A stretch of DNA of 64,000 nucleotides. It comes from Bathymodiolus brooksi. Lineage: Eukaryota > Mollusca > Bivalvia > Mytilida > Modiolidae. The stretch spans positions 47,725,085 to 47,789,084 of the forward strand of contig OY804585.1 in assembly GCA_963680875.1 (NCBI GenBank), written 5' to 3'. A model generated the notes under the pieces. It worked only from the letters and a program-made list of their open reading frames with translations. It did not search any database and was not told where the DNA came from. The position numbers and the translations under genes are program-made. This document shows, piece by piece, positions 47,816-60,612 of this stretch; within the stretch, counting starts at the first letter, position 1, and every line of letters starts with the position of its first letter.

Positions 47816-49344
47816 TCTTCACACGTTTCTATTGCAACAAATAGACGCAGGTATCGACGCAGTGATAGTAATAAATACGTAAAGTGGGGATAAGAAATAG
47901 TCCCTGAAGGTATCATCCACCCAGTAGTCAGTGTTTCGACACTGACATGATTTATTAGATATATTTATTATAGAAATGTGGTAGTCTTAATTGTATGTAA
48001 TTACTGAAAATCATTATTTGCTATAATGATATTATTTACTCATGTTTTTAATGTTTATAATATTTTTGAAATTAAAATTACAAAATAAAACTTCACATGT
48101 TGCATATACAGTAGAGTAAATTACATGGTTCACTACACCTAATTTTTGGAGGGAAAATACAGACTTTCCATTGGCAGATTATTTCTTCCATACACCTGTG
48201 ATGGAACACAATTAAGACACAGGCAGACATTTTGCTTAACTCATATATTTTCACCTGGAAACTAAATTTGGATTTACATATACTAATATTCTGTTTGTTT
48301 TCTAAAGGTCAGTCATCTTTCTGTTTTCTTATTTTCCATTTCTAATTTCTACTTTAGTATGAAAGTGTGAGAATGCAAATATTGAGATTGAAGTATGAAT
48401 CTGAGTATAAATGTTTTATAATTTTATTTAGAATAAGAATGAGAGTAATGTTATCATGGTTATCCTTTTATATTTTTACAACTACAAGTGTTGAATTTCA
48501 GTGGACTTTGATATATAATTTATATATCTGATTAATTTATTTAAGATGATGATTTTGTTATAATTAATAGATTCTTAAGTCATTTTAACTTAACATTGCC
48601 CTTTTATGTTATTCAGCAACATATGATGTAGACAGATCCTAGAATGATCAATCAACTGGTGCCCTTGTACCATATATAGGGTAAGCTTTGTATTTGTTTG
48701 TTTATTTTATTTGATTGTTTAATTGTTTGCATGTTTATATGCTTGTGTATTCAGTTGATTTTGTTTGCTGAGTGTGTTAGTGTTTATATCATTTTTATTT
48801 GTGTCATATATTCTAGATGTATTTTTTGAGTGTATAAACTATGCTGAAACTAATTCCGAGGTGAGGTGATGCAATTGTTTTGAAGTTGCAATTATTTTGT
48901 TATTTATCATAGACAGAATGATTTACTTTATTGTATGCTTTTTAAATGAGTAAGCTATATTGTGGTATTTTTCGTATAGAAGATAACTTGTAGAAAGGTA
49001 TTTTATTTTATATTTCTTTGACAAATCATAGAAAATTATCTCCCTTTGATTGTGTATTGTTTTATGTGATATGTCTTGTAGTTGTCATGTATTTATGTTT
49101 ATTATTTGTGTATTTGTAGGGTTACTGTTATATAATATTTCCAATTAAAGAATTGAACCCAAAGTTGGACTTTATCATATTTAAGCCCTGCTGCAGAAAT
49201 TTACAGTTTCTAACAAATATAATTATTAATAAAGCGAAGGATCTCCTCCCTCAGGTATAGGAAACCTTGACAGATTTTGGCTATCCTGTTGAGGCTCTTT
49301 GGGTTTTTTGCTCCCAACACTTTAAATTATTTGGTTTTTTAAGT
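47816..49344. other. AT-rich intergenic, no gene seen
   Basis: Counterpart of 23136-24654. Open stretches are not shared. Confidence 0.45.
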
Positions 49345-49690
49345 GACTGTTATTGTTTATCGCAAACTCAGCAATTTTCAGCTATATGATGACGAGAACA
49401 AGCTAATGTTCAATGAGATCGGGATGAAAACCGCTTTGTACTAGATCAATACGCTTAATTGAATCTTTATAGTGCTAACTCACTAAAACAACAGTCCGCT
49501 GATAGACAAAGCGCCTCAGTCGGAAACATTATCCTGATTCCGAGCCAGTATTTGCTCTTTCTCCTTAATGTTGCGTGCTTAGCGAGAAGCAACAAATACC
49601 AATTTTTTAGTCTTGGATTTTACCCGATCGGGCCTCGAAACCACGATCTACCGCATTCGAGGCGAGCGCGCTAACCATTACACCACAGAT
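49345..49690 (-). mobile_element. tRNA-derived SINE (second family)
   Basis: Minus-strand head near 49690-49620 (ggtgtaatggttagcgcgct, a good A-box-like match). This head looks less decayed than the others. Confidence 0.72.
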
Positions 49691-50143
49691 GCGGTTTTAC
49701 ATTATTTGGATTATCATTTTTTAATCATTGAGCGTACATGTTCCAGAAATCCGTAATGTGTACTAAATTTGATATCTACGTGTCTTTGACACTTGTTTCT
49801 ATTTTTGCATATTCTGTCATCAACAGACCATTGCTACTAATTCTGATCTAAACGTTACTGTTCGTGATATAATATATAATTTTCTAGTGGATTGAAACAA
49901 TCTTCTTGATAAAAATTCGGTTAGTTAAATGCAATTTAATCAGATAAGCTATCATCATATATATTTATGCTGATTTGTATATGGCTGATGAATATGATTA
50001 TCACAAATTACGATTGTCATACATGCTCTTTAACATTTATATAAACAAACAAAAATGCAGTTGGACGGAATGTGTTACCTCCTACCATACGATTAATGTC
50101 AGAGGTATACATTAAATTGTAGTAGAGGATATTCTGATATCTG
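49691..50143. other. Intergenic downstream of B2
   Basis: Counterpart of 25013-25474. No gene. Confidence 0.35.
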
Positions 50144-52747
50144 TCACTGTTTAAGCGGAAGTGAATCACCAGTGTATGCAGGTGGCTGTGGAACTTGCCC
50201 AGGTGCATCATATTGTCCTGGTGGTGGGTATTGTCCTGGTGGTGGACACTGCCCTGGTGCTGGATACTGCCCTGGTGGTGGATACTGCCCATACTGTGGA
50301 TACATTCCTTGTGGTGGCGGCCCCATTGATGAACCTTTTCAATATCGTAAATTAAACATATGAAAGATCATATAAGTATACATTCAAGTCTGTACATGCA
50401 GTCACCTGTATTAAAATGTCACCTTTTTCATGTCCTATCATTGAACATTTCATATGAATTTAACCTCTTTTAAGAGGTCACATGTGTTACCATTTTGTCT
50501 TTGTCCCAAAAGGTGATCGCTTACCACAGGATTGACTGTGTATGTATATATTTATAGATGTTATAGTATTGTGTTGACTAAATGCTATGAATTCTGCACA
50601 CACAAAAGAAATGCTTTTGGTTAAAAGTAAACATATGTGATTTCGAAGCATTGATCAGTGTTTTTGGCACTGACATGGTATATAATATATATATTTAGCA
50701 ATTTAAAGTTCTATATTAGTAGTAAAAGGAAAGCTCATCTCGCGGAGGACATTAGCAAATTTTGGCTATTCTTATTAGTCATTGTTTGTCATTTAAGTTG
50801 CACTGTGTATTCTCTATGTTTCTTTTCTTCTTTTTGGTAGTCATGTTGGACTTTATGACATCACAGGATAAGCACAACATATGTATAATATTTTAAGCAA
50901 ATGTTGAATTGGTTCCAGCATGGCGGACATCTATCTTAATGACATCATTTTAGTGGGGGTTATGGATATTAGATCTAGTTGAAATTCATTTATTATAATC
51001 TACACTAATATTAGTATTGAATTATACCTGGCTGTTGTTGCTGCTGGGACAATTGTATAGTATTTACACCACTTGTAGTAGGATGGATGATAACACCGGT
51101 AGACCGGTTTGACTTCTTTGCACAGTAAACAATTAATGATATAATTATACCGATAACAACCAAACTTCCAATCACTGCCCCAGCATAAGTTCCAACCGCA
51201 GTTGTACTAAAATAAAGAAAAACGTGTGGTCGTTGGACATTTTTGTTTGTTTTATTTGTTATTACGTATAATGGCAATGAATACCAGATAACGTGACTAG
51301 ATTTGCACTCTGAATAAATACATGCAAGGAAAAGATAAACATCAATCGACGATCGGTGGGGTGTCCTGGTGTCAAAAAAGGACATTTTGATGCTATTTAG
51401 TTCCATCGATCGAAATGATGACTTCAACTTAACCACTAGGAAGACTTGGGTCAGTACCTTCCTTGTTAGCAGCAATCTGTTATCAAGAAAATCATGATAG
51501 GAACCACAATGTTCGGAATTATCGCATCAAAGTTAAATGAGAGATAAATATTCCATATGCATGTTGCTGTATATGAATGGAAAATTAACATTATGAAACA
51601 AGAAATCATCTTTTTTGTCATAAACTTTATCTCTTAGCTAGCCATCATTCCTGTGTGTAGGCCAAGAAATGAAGCAGTCTTTTCTCTATCTGTGGTATCT
51701 ATCTGAATTTATCATCAAATTCGTTATTCCTAGCAAATAACAATGGGCTTCTCTAAAACCCTATGAGGCAGTGTATATAATTCTTTGAGTGAGTGAGTGA
51801 GTGAGTGAGTGGTTTTTGCTTAACGCAATTTCAAAGCCTATATCATGGCGAGAACAAGTTAATTTTCAATGAGATGATGATGAGAGCCGCTTTGTACTAA
51901 ACAAACACGATTAGTTTGATTTTTATAATGCTAGCTCACTAAGACAACAGTTCGCGTATTGACATGTAGCCCCACTTGGACACATTTACCTGATTTCGAG
52001 CAAAGCAGTCTTTGCTCTTTCTTCGTAATGCTGCGGTGAAGCAACAAATACCAATTTTATAGTTTTTGGCTTGACGCGACCGGGGCACGAACCCATGATA
52101 TACGGCACTATGATCTTTTGAATTAATGTTGGCATTTTCATATAACACTTACCTGCAACAGTACTCACTGCCAGTAGATCCACAACAACTGGAACAATAA
52201 AAACTTTTGTAGTAGTAGTAACGATAGTAACTTTTAATCGTGTAGCAAGTTTCAGCTCCAACCAAAATCCCTAGAATAAAATGAAAACAAAAACATACAA
52301 CACTGTAGGGACAATTCAAGAAAGTATTATCATAACACAGATATTAAGGGTTAGGATTATGATGATTAACGCCACTTTCAACAATATTCCAGTTATATCG
52401 TGGCAGTCAGTTTTAATGGTGAAGAAAACCGGTATACCCAGAGAATACAACCGAACTACCGTAAGTCACTGATAAACTTAATCACATAATGTTATCGAGT
52501 ACACCTCGCTATGAACGGGGTTCGAACTCACAACATTAATGGTGATTGACACTGATTGTAGAGGTAGTTGCAAATCCAACAACCATACGATCACAACCAT
52601 GACCGCCCCTCAAATATATAAATAATATTTGTCACTACAAACAAAAGTAATTAAATAAATAATGTGCTAACCTGATGTTGGATAAATCATATTAAGGAAT
52701 TTGAATATCAACAAAAAATGTATTACTAAGTTAAAGATGCTAAGCAT
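50144..52747 (-). CDS. CYYR1-like single-pass membrane protein, gene B2 (4 exons, 187 aa)
   Basis: Coding exons: 52672-52747, 52153-52270, 51028-51206 and 50144-50334. All junctions are GT-AG with matching phases. The signal peptide is MLSIFNLVIHFLLIFKFL. The ectodomain is ETCYTIKSYYRYYYYKSFYC then SSCCG...SEYCC, four residues longer than B1 through a Tyr-rich insertion. The TM is SLVVIGIIISLIVYC, followed by KKSNRSTGVIIHP and a QQQQQ run. The tail has one more six-residue repeat unit than B1 (YPPPGQ, YPAPGQ, CPPPGQ, YPPPGQ, YDAPGQ) and ends QPPAYTGDSLPLKQ. Family call as for B1. The upstream region is unusual: about 1.2 kb present before B1, starting roughly 100 bp from the ATG, is deleted, including the MITE and nearly the whole minisatellite. 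Confidence 0.82.
50394..50545. mobile_element. MITE-related sequence in B2 intron 3
   Basis: Orthologue of 25697-25852. The right end is diverged (ccacaggattgactgtgta). Confidence 0.5.
51380..51515 (-). pseudogene. RT-like peptide remnant in B2 intron 2
   Basis: The best preserved copy of this fossil. Minus-strand CGSYHDFLDNRLLLTRKVL then VVKLKSSFRSM. Confidence 0.5.
51780..52110 (-). mobile_element. tRNA-derived SINE in B2 intron 2
   Basis: gagtgagtgagtgagtgagt edge near 51787, SINE body to gacgcgaccggggcacg. Confidence 0.65.
52345..52612 (-). mobile_element. tRNA-derived SINE in B2 intron 1
   Basis: Orthologue of 9680-9948. Confidence 0.7.
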
Positions 52748-54368
52748 ATTTATCTATCTCGAATTCGGATGTAATGTTTTCCTTGAGGTAAAGTTACAAC
52801 TATTTTATAGCATAGTTTGTTTGGCATTTATAAATGTTCAGAAAAAACTGTTTGTCCATTAAAAATATTCTACACTAGGAACAATTCCAAAATCCAATCG
52901 ATAACACGAAGAAACAGAGGAAAATCGTTACCCCTAGAACCACATACATATACTTCAATATAGAGTAGGTATTCATCCGCCCAGTAGTCAGTATTTGTCA
53001 TTTAAACTTACAATTTCTAAATAATGGAATTATTATTAACACTAAGGCTCTCCTTTCTCAGACATAGGTGACCTTAACAGACTTTGGCGATCCTGTATGC
53101 CTTTGATTTACTTGCTACCAAAACCTTTTAAATTATTTGGCTTACCAATATTTAGATTTTGAGCGTACCTGATGAAGGTTATTCCAGAAACGTGTCGTGT
53201 GCATTAAATTTGATATCTACGTCTAGATCATATCGATTAAATATAATTCTTAAAGATTTTTCTATTTCGAGCAGCGACAATGTACATATATTTCGTTTCT
53301 GCTCGAAGTAAGCATGTCCGAAGCAACAGTTAAAATATAAAACTCTTTAAGAATTATATTTAATCGATATGGTCTAGAATGGACAACTTAACACTCACTA
53401 AATATACAATATACGTACTTTGTGAAAATATAAATGTATTTGTACGAGCTTTAGAAACAGGTATAAAAAGGAGCAATTGACGAACTTTTCTAACCTGTTT
53501 CGTAGCGAGTGCAAATTAATTGTATATGTAATGACAATGCACATATATTGTGTTTATCCTACAATATCGAATGTTCCAAAACAAAATAAACTGCCAAATT
53601 GTCTGAAAATAGCTGAAACAAGCGTTGTTCTAATCGTTTTCAATTGTGTCATCTGTGACATTAGCTCTTATACTGTTACCGTTTCTTTCTGTCGCTCTAC
53701 GCGAGTCGGGTACCAGAAATGCTTTATTAGGTCCATTACTAAATAACACTCAAGTTTATTTGCCCCTTTATTAATACTCAAAATCACACAATTGCAGGAT
53801 AAAGGTTTATATTATACTTATGACATAATAGGAATTGGTAACCGAAGGCAACATTAGCCAAGTATATTATAATTCAACATTCATTTCCAAATTCTCCGTT
53901 TTTTGCTAATAACAAACCCTATTTGGAATATCACATTCTTTTTGAGTATAGAAAATATTTTTCTTCCATTTTAGTGTAGAATAGTATATCATATATCACA
54001 AAGAATTATATAGCGTTGATATACTATGCGAAAATAGTACATCTACTATGCCAGTTTCACGCGGGGAAGATTGGGTTTTCAGCTGTCTGTCAAACAATAT
54101 ATAGATAGTCCACGTGCAATGGGGCGGATTCAATCTGTCAATCTATCATAGTCGTCTAAACGTTTTTTAATACTTGTTATTGTTGTTAGTTAAATTATTT
54201 CAAACTTCAAAAATCTTTATATTTTTAAAGCCTTAAATGAAACAAAGAATATTCTCACACTTTCAAGACTATCTGATCCAATATATTAGTCACCAATATC
54301 AGAACCTCCTTTATTGTAATAGTTCTCAATATATTCTGTCTACATATAACAGTCAGCATGATAATAAT
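52748..54368. other. Region upstream of B2 with large deletion; no gene seen
   Basis: The sequence passes from gttcagaaaaaactg (52838-52852) to aaaaatattctacactagga (about 52859-52878), then into the right flank of the array (acaattccaaaatccaatcg). B1 has about 1.17 kb between these points. Downstream parts match 29301-30826, including the open stretch at 53477-53746. Confidence 0.6.
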
Positions 54369-54504
54369 AATAATGTTGTGTTAGCAATGACTATGCCATA
54401 TAATGGTCAGGATTGAAGACATAGTGCACTCTACTTCGGGTGGTGCACTATGTCTTCAACCCTGACCACTATATTGGCATAGTCATTGCAAACACAACAT
54501 TATT
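54369..54504. repeat. Long inverted repeat (hairpin), B2 segment
   Basis: Orthologue of 30827-30962. The arms differ at only a few positions, with loop tctacttcgggtg. Confidence 0.82.
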
Positions 54505-54966
54505 ATATAAATAGCACTACAATTTTTTCCACATCATAACCAGTTATCAATGGAGCGAATTAAGTGACTTAAAAAACACATCGAAATCAAAAGTATATAT
54601 TGAACTGGTGGATTACACAAATCTTCAAGATAAATGTGCGAATATGGGGATTAAATGATCCAGTATCAAAATCAGATATTGACCTGGTTAATCATAGCGG
54701 CACGAAATGAATATTGCCAAAGGGAATAGTGTATTCATGGATGCCACTAGTGATGCAAGAACTGCTTACTATTCGGAAGCACCTTAGTTCAACTCCGATC
54801 TTCAGTGAGTTAGTGTTGTTCAATCTTTAGTTTCATGTGTACTTTTTTGTAGGGTATTGTTTCTCCTTGTGTCCTTTTTTTTCTGATCATTGCATTGTCT
54901 GTCCTTCGACTGGCGGCTTCTCATTACCTTCTTGCGATGTTCAACTTTTTCTTTTTACCTAGTTTA
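54505..54966. other. Intergenic, no gene seen
   Basis: Counterpart of 30963-31407. Confidence 0.4.
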
Positions 54967-55241
54967 AGCGGGACCCTCGTGGTCGCGATTGTACGGTAGT
55001 TGTATTTACAAATACCTATGCAGTCAGTGTCTATCAAAACTAAAGTTGTGAGTCCGATCCCCGTTCATGGCGAGATGTACTGGATACAGCATTATTTGCT
55101 AAAGTTTGTCAGTGACTTGGGACAGGTCGATCGGTGGTTTTCCCCGGGTACTCCGGTTTCCTCCATCAATACAACTTACTGCTACGATATAAATGTAATA
55201 AGGTTGAAAGTGGCGTTAATCACCATAAAATCAAGCCTAAC
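54967..55241 (+). mobile_element. tRNA-derived SINE
   Basis: Orthologue of 31408-31682 and of 1-172. B-box region gagtccgatcc near 55048. Confidence 0.78.
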
Positions 55242-55909
55242 ATAGTTTTAGTTTTACCTGGAATGTAATGCTCACAAGTAGCGACAGTAGATCCACCATA
55301 TTGATCAATTGATGAATAATATGAAAAGTGTTCTAAAAACAATATATCACTGGATAAATAAGGACTTGAATCGCTAGACTATCAAATTGGGTAATAGTGT
55401 GTCAATGGGCTACCAAGAACTGCTTTGTCATTAGACATAATACTTTCTATATGTCTCTTTAAATCACAAACATGAAGTGCGGTTCTGTTATTTGTTGCCC
55501 CGGATACTTGGATACAAACAAAATTGATATGACGTGTGACTTGAGGTCTAATTAATATCTATAGTCCGTTCTCAAAAATTCTAAATGTTATTGTATATAT
55601 AGAACAATAAAATGTATAATGCATGTAAGCTTATAATAATCCAGAAACGTTTACCGTATCCCTAGATTTTATTTATACCAACGTTTTAGTAGATACCTTT
55701 CCAGACTATGGTTGAACATGTCACCCATATTCTTGAACATTCCTTGCAATGTATAAATATACAGTTACTTGACTTACGAGATAAATTGTAATAACTTTTT
55801 GTAGTTGGTTTGTCAGTATGCATGATATTTGGGAGCTCTCTTGATATTTCACAAATCTAAGGGACATTAGTTTATAAATAGAAAATTATTTCTATATAAT
55901 AGTATAGAG
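55242..55909. other. Intergenic, no gene seen
   Basis: Counterpart of 173-844. Confidence 0.42.
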
Positions 55910-56050
55910 TCAAACCTGCCCATGGGGTCAAATCTATTAAACAGTCACCTGTTTTAAAAGGTCACCTTTTTCTGGTCCTATCATAGAAAATTTCATATGA
56001 ATTGAATCTATTTTAAGAGGGCACCTGTGATAAAAGACCACACTGTATTA
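55910..56050. mobile_element. MITE, right end deleted (B2 segment)
   Basis: Same truncation as 845-993. The complete version is 32348-32531. Confidence 0.65.
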
Positions 56051-56284
56051 TTTAATTTCAGCTTGTATTTTCTGTTATTTATTTACTATATACAGATGAA
56101 CTGTAGATTTCTTTCTCGACGTTTTCGTGTTTTTTTCTATATGTTGTGTTTCTGGGTGTACAATATGATTAACTCTGATTAACTGTATTATAATATATGT
56201 CAATAATTACCTAAAGGAGAAAATTAAAGAATACAAATTTGAGACACACAAATTAGCTCAATGTTTTTTACCTTGTATTATAAT

Positions 56285-56828
56285 GAGTCTCCTAAATGTC
56301 ATTTATACAGATATATTTTTGACAATAATGTTTCACAATTTTATTTTGATCGTCCACTTAATTATATTTATCAGCCATATATTTGTAAAATGCGTATATC
56401 AGCACATAATCTTAATATTGAAACTGGAAGATTCTATAATTTAGATCGTCATGAAAGAGTGTGTAGTATGTGTAACTTAAATGTTGTTGAAGATGAATAC
56501 CATTTTATTCTGCAATGTGAAAAATATATTGATGTAAGAAGAAGATATCTTAAGAAATATTATTGGCAAATGCCGTCATGTTTTAAATTAGTACAATTAC
56601 TGTCTGTACGCAATATTAAAGAATTTAGCAATCTTGGTAAATAGTTGTTACTAGCTGAAAAAATTCGCAACGCTTAATTTAATTTCATTTCGTATTATTG
56701 CTTTACATATATTATCATGCTCCGCTGTTATTATCATAATTGTATATGTATTTTCACTGATGTATTGAATAATTGTATATTATATGTATATTTCTATGAG
56801 CAGTATTGCTTTTGAATAAAATAATTTA
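56285..56828 (+). mobile_element. 5'-truncated CR1-like LINE fragment (B2 segment)
   Basis: Better preserved copy of 1220-1736. ORF2 C-terminus with RISAHNLNIETGRFYNLDR, then CSMCNLNVVEDEYHFILQCE, KKYYWQMPSCFKLVQLLSV and an end at NLGK. The frame is open to 56644. Flanking ATAAT at 56280-56284 and 56829-56833. Confidence 0.78.
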
Positions 56829-58069
56829 ATAATACAGAAAATCACAAATTTCCAGTCCACCATATTTAAATACGTAATTTGATATATCTCATAAGTATTT
56901 CAAAATAATAAAATATAGGACATATATTATATTGATTAAATAACACCTTATCTAAAATGTGCATCTACAAAAATAAAAGAATTTACCTATTGCTATTACA
57001 CACCTTTATTTAAAACTCACGACGCACAAGACATTTTTTGTTTCTGGTAGATATATTTAAAATAGTTTAATTTATGTTGGTATGGATGGATGAATGAACG
57101 CTTTATTTCATAGAGCACATACATGCTATAGCAAACAGTACAATATATGATATAATAATGACAAAAGAGAACAATATGAACAATATATAACCTCAATTTT
57201 CATGCTATATTTAAATATCTACAAAGCTTAATAGTGAGAGATTTACTAGATGATTGTAATAGTTTATGAAGCTTGTGGCGATTTGGCCATGAACAATAAT
57301 GTGGTTATTATATATCTATGTGCTGGACATACTAAAACAAAGTGATATTTGTCCTTTAAAGCATTCATATTATATGATGAACAAATTCTATTTTCTCTTG
57401 CAACATTTTGGTATTTACCAGTTTCAACATTCCGTTTAAGTGTATCACTACGGAGTTTAGTTAAAAGTTGCACAATAATGTGAAAATCAAGGTATTTTTC
57501 AACACAAAATTCTACTTTATACTCCTTGTAAATGCTAAGTTTGTGGCATTCTTCTGATCCTGAAAACCACGACTGTAAAAATTGGTCTTTTACGTATCTT
57601 AATAGATTCAAGTGAAATAGTACCTGTCGAACATAATTTGTTGGATTCCGTTTTAGTAGTATTACAAAGTTCCAGCCCTTTTCTTCTTTTATAGTTAAAT
57701 TTTGCCTCTCTCTTCAATTTAGTGAAATTGTTTCTAACTCAAACACATAGGTGTCTATTTGCCTCAGTCGAGTATCGTGAAAATAAGCTTCTTACATTAT
57801 GGAATTCCGCAAAGCATTTGTACATTTATTGTCAAACCACCCATGTTGTGGACTTTGGAGTGTTATGTCATCTCGAATCAAATGAGAATGTCCAAAAAAT
57901 CTTGAATGCGCTGTCGTAGATAGTCCGAGTTAACTCGCTTACCGAATTATGTACGTTCGTTTCGCGGGTTAAATTATTCATACGTTTTAAATGTATATCC
58001 TGTTGAGATTGTAAAATTTGAAATTATTGTTGGTTACGAGTGGCGTCCCATATGATATACAGTCAAATC

Positions 58070-58820
58070 GGCAATAAAGGGCACATCTATATAGCAAATT
58101 ACAATCTATAAAGGGCACCTCTATATGACAAATTACTGTCTATAAAGGGCATCTCTATATAGCAAATTACTGTCTATAAAGGGCATCTCTATATAGCAAA
58201 TTACAGTCTATAAAGGGCACCTCTATATAGCAAATTACATTCTATAAAGGACATCTCTAAATAGCAAATTACTGTCTATAAAGGGCATCTCTATATAGCA
58301 AATTACAGCCTATAAAGGGCACCTCTATATAACAAATTACAGTTATTAAAGGGCACCTCTATATAACAAATTACAGTCTATAAAGGGCATCTCTATATAG
58401 CAAATTACAGACTATAAAGGGCATCTCTACATTGCAAATTACAGTCTATAAAGGGCACCTCTATATATCAAATTACAGTCTATAAAGGGCATCTCTATAT
58501 AGCAAATTACTGTCTATAAAGGGCATCTCTATATAGCAAATTACAACCTATAAAGGGCACCTCTATATAGCAAATTACAGTCTATAAAGGGCGCCTCTAT
58601 ATAACAAATTACAGCATATAAAGGGCATCTCTATATAGCAAATTACAGTCTATAAAGGCACATCTATATAGCAAATTATAGTCTATAATAGCCACCTCTA
58701 TATAACACAGTCTATAAAGGGCACCTCTATATAGCAAATTGCAGACTATAAATGGCACCTCTATATAACAAATGACAGTATAAAGGTCACCTCTATATAA
58801 CAAATTAGTCTATAAAAGGT
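58070..58820. repeat. 31/34-bp minisatellite, about 23 units (B2)
   Basis: Mostly 34-bp units, with a ggcatctctatatagcaaat variant that is rare in the other two arrays. Confidence 0.86.
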
Positions 58821-58893
58821 AGTCTCATTTTTCACATTATGAATAGTGTTATTATTGTAACCTGTATATAACTGCTCATAGCGGTTATATGCA

Positions 58894-59256
58894 GTCAAGA
58901 AAAATGTCAAGGATGTTTTTTTTTGTCAATGTGTGACGTAAAAACATTTTTGACATTTACGTCACCGAATATGGTACTGCTTTGACAACTATTTTACCTA
59001 TTTTGTTCCTGTATTTAAATACTGTTATTGTGACAGCGGGAAACTTTGAACCGTAATGAGAGCGGGAGGTTTGGCGCCTTAAAATCTGATTCAACCCACC
59101 ATTTCTTTAGAAATGCCTGTACCAATTCAGGGTCATTACAGTTTTCACAGTTTTCCGGTTGTTGACTGATTTTGTCTGTTTATATAATTATGAGTTTTGA
59201 CTTTCCCTTTGTAAGATTGTTCGGAGTTCGGTAATTTTGTTATTACCCTATTTACA
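58894..59256 (+). mobile_element. Retroelement 3' region, reverse copy of 7206-7572
   Basis: Same about 360-bp sequence as in A1 intron 3 but in the opposite orientation. It begins cagtcaagaaaaatgtcaag and ends in the ggtaattttgttattaccct hairpin. It replaces the right end of the MITE and about 200 bp of the LINE endonuclease seen in B1. Confidence 0.75.
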
Positions 59257-59540
59257 CGTCTCCCTTTATTTGTACAAAAAGTAAGATTACCATCTCTGTC
59301 GTTGCAAAGTCTACCATTGGTTACAGTTAGACCTGTATCAAAGCACATCTGTGGTAGCTTACGACCAACGGCATTCACAGCTTTATTCATGGAACGTCTA
59401 TTAGAGATAATGGGATTATCAACGTGGTCTACACATTCTTTATACCGATCTAGATCGTCATTTAACAAAAAGTCAATTAATTCACCTATGTGGATATTTA
59501 AATCTCCACAATACACTCTCATAAATAATCAACAGCACAG

Positions 59541-60300
59541 ACATTTTAAATGATATTACATATTTTGGACTAAATGTATTGTTGTCCATACCCTACATAC
59601 AACTAGATAAACACCGCCACTTTTTATTGAAATTCCTGCAACAATCTAGGAAAGTGAGCGGTCATGTTTTTGTGTGTTAGGAGTGTCGAATTTTCCTCTT
59701 GATGCGTTTTACTCCTTTATTTTGGAACTCTTCTGAAAGTTTAATATGTTATTTATTCATTTTACCTAACTCTCCGTACTATTCCATTCAATGGTCCTCC
59801 GCCCGATTGTCATATCCCCCCTCTCATTTCTGTTGAATACTATAATATATTGTTGAACGCGGACATATTGTCCTTACATCAAAACTACCAATATTTCCTC
59901 TTAGATGTTAATGTTGCGTGTGTAGTGGAAAAGAAACAAAATATAATCTTATAAGGTTTGGTTTGATCCGACCAGGAATTGACTTGAAGTTCCTTAGAAC
60001 AAGACGAGCAGGCAAAGCATTACACCACTGTAAACAGGCAGCACCATGTTTTTATCATAGTCGTCATCATATATGGTATTTGCCCTTGACATTGAAGATT
60101 TAGGAATTATATATGTAATAGACAAACAACATTTAAATGTAAAATTTTAGAATTATTGCATAATCTTAAGATGCCAATTCCACCATTTTGTGTTTTATGG
60201 GAAATCGATGCCTTTCCCATTTCGATTCTACCATTTTTCTAGTTTAAATCACATTTTGATGTAAATTAGTCTTTACAAAAGTAGTCCGATTCTTAAAATG
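59541..60300. other. Intergenic, no gene seen
   Basis: Counterpart of 34821-35590. Confidence 0.4.
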
Positions 60301-60612
60301 GTTGTTCAATACAGAATACGAGTACCCCAAGTAATAGAAGATTACCAATGTGAACTTGAGAATAGCTTCAGGTTCTCTAAGCGCCTTCAGAATTAGAACA
60401 TTACAACAGGTGTCATCAATGTGGGGCGGAACGATTCTAACACCTCTGTATTACCTGATCTTATTACCAGTATCCCAAGAATTTGTGTTATGTGGGCTTT
60501 CTTACCTTTATCATGGGATTTCGATACGTTCCCAAAGGGGCTATGCTGTGAACCGACGAAAAGTTAAACGCATTACCAATAGACATTGCGGGACGGAAAG
60601 GCCAAAATAACA
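60301..60612. other. Conserved block with an intact 86-codon frame (B2 segment)
   Basis: Plus-strand frame 60350-60610. Third intact copy; see 5200-5530. Confidence 0.3.

Larger units (their letters stand above)
57078..59530 (-). mobile_element. Degenerate CR1-like LINE (B2 segment)
   Basis: Same internally deleted element as 33018-34820. The ORF2 C-terminus is open at 57264-57611 (EECHKLSIYKEYKVEFCVEK, ETGKYQNVARENRICSSYN). The linker is at 57535-57960 and the endonuclease fragment (CGDLNIHIGE, GLTVTNGRLCNDRDG) at about 59262-59522. It is interrupted by the minisatellite element and by a second retroelement insertion. Confidence 0.72.

Noticed and set aside
50161..50363. Cys/Gly-rich plus-strand frames (CPGGGYCPGGGH-like)
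   Set aside because: They are the antisense of the PPPGQY repeats in exon 4 of B2, which is supported by splice sites and phases.
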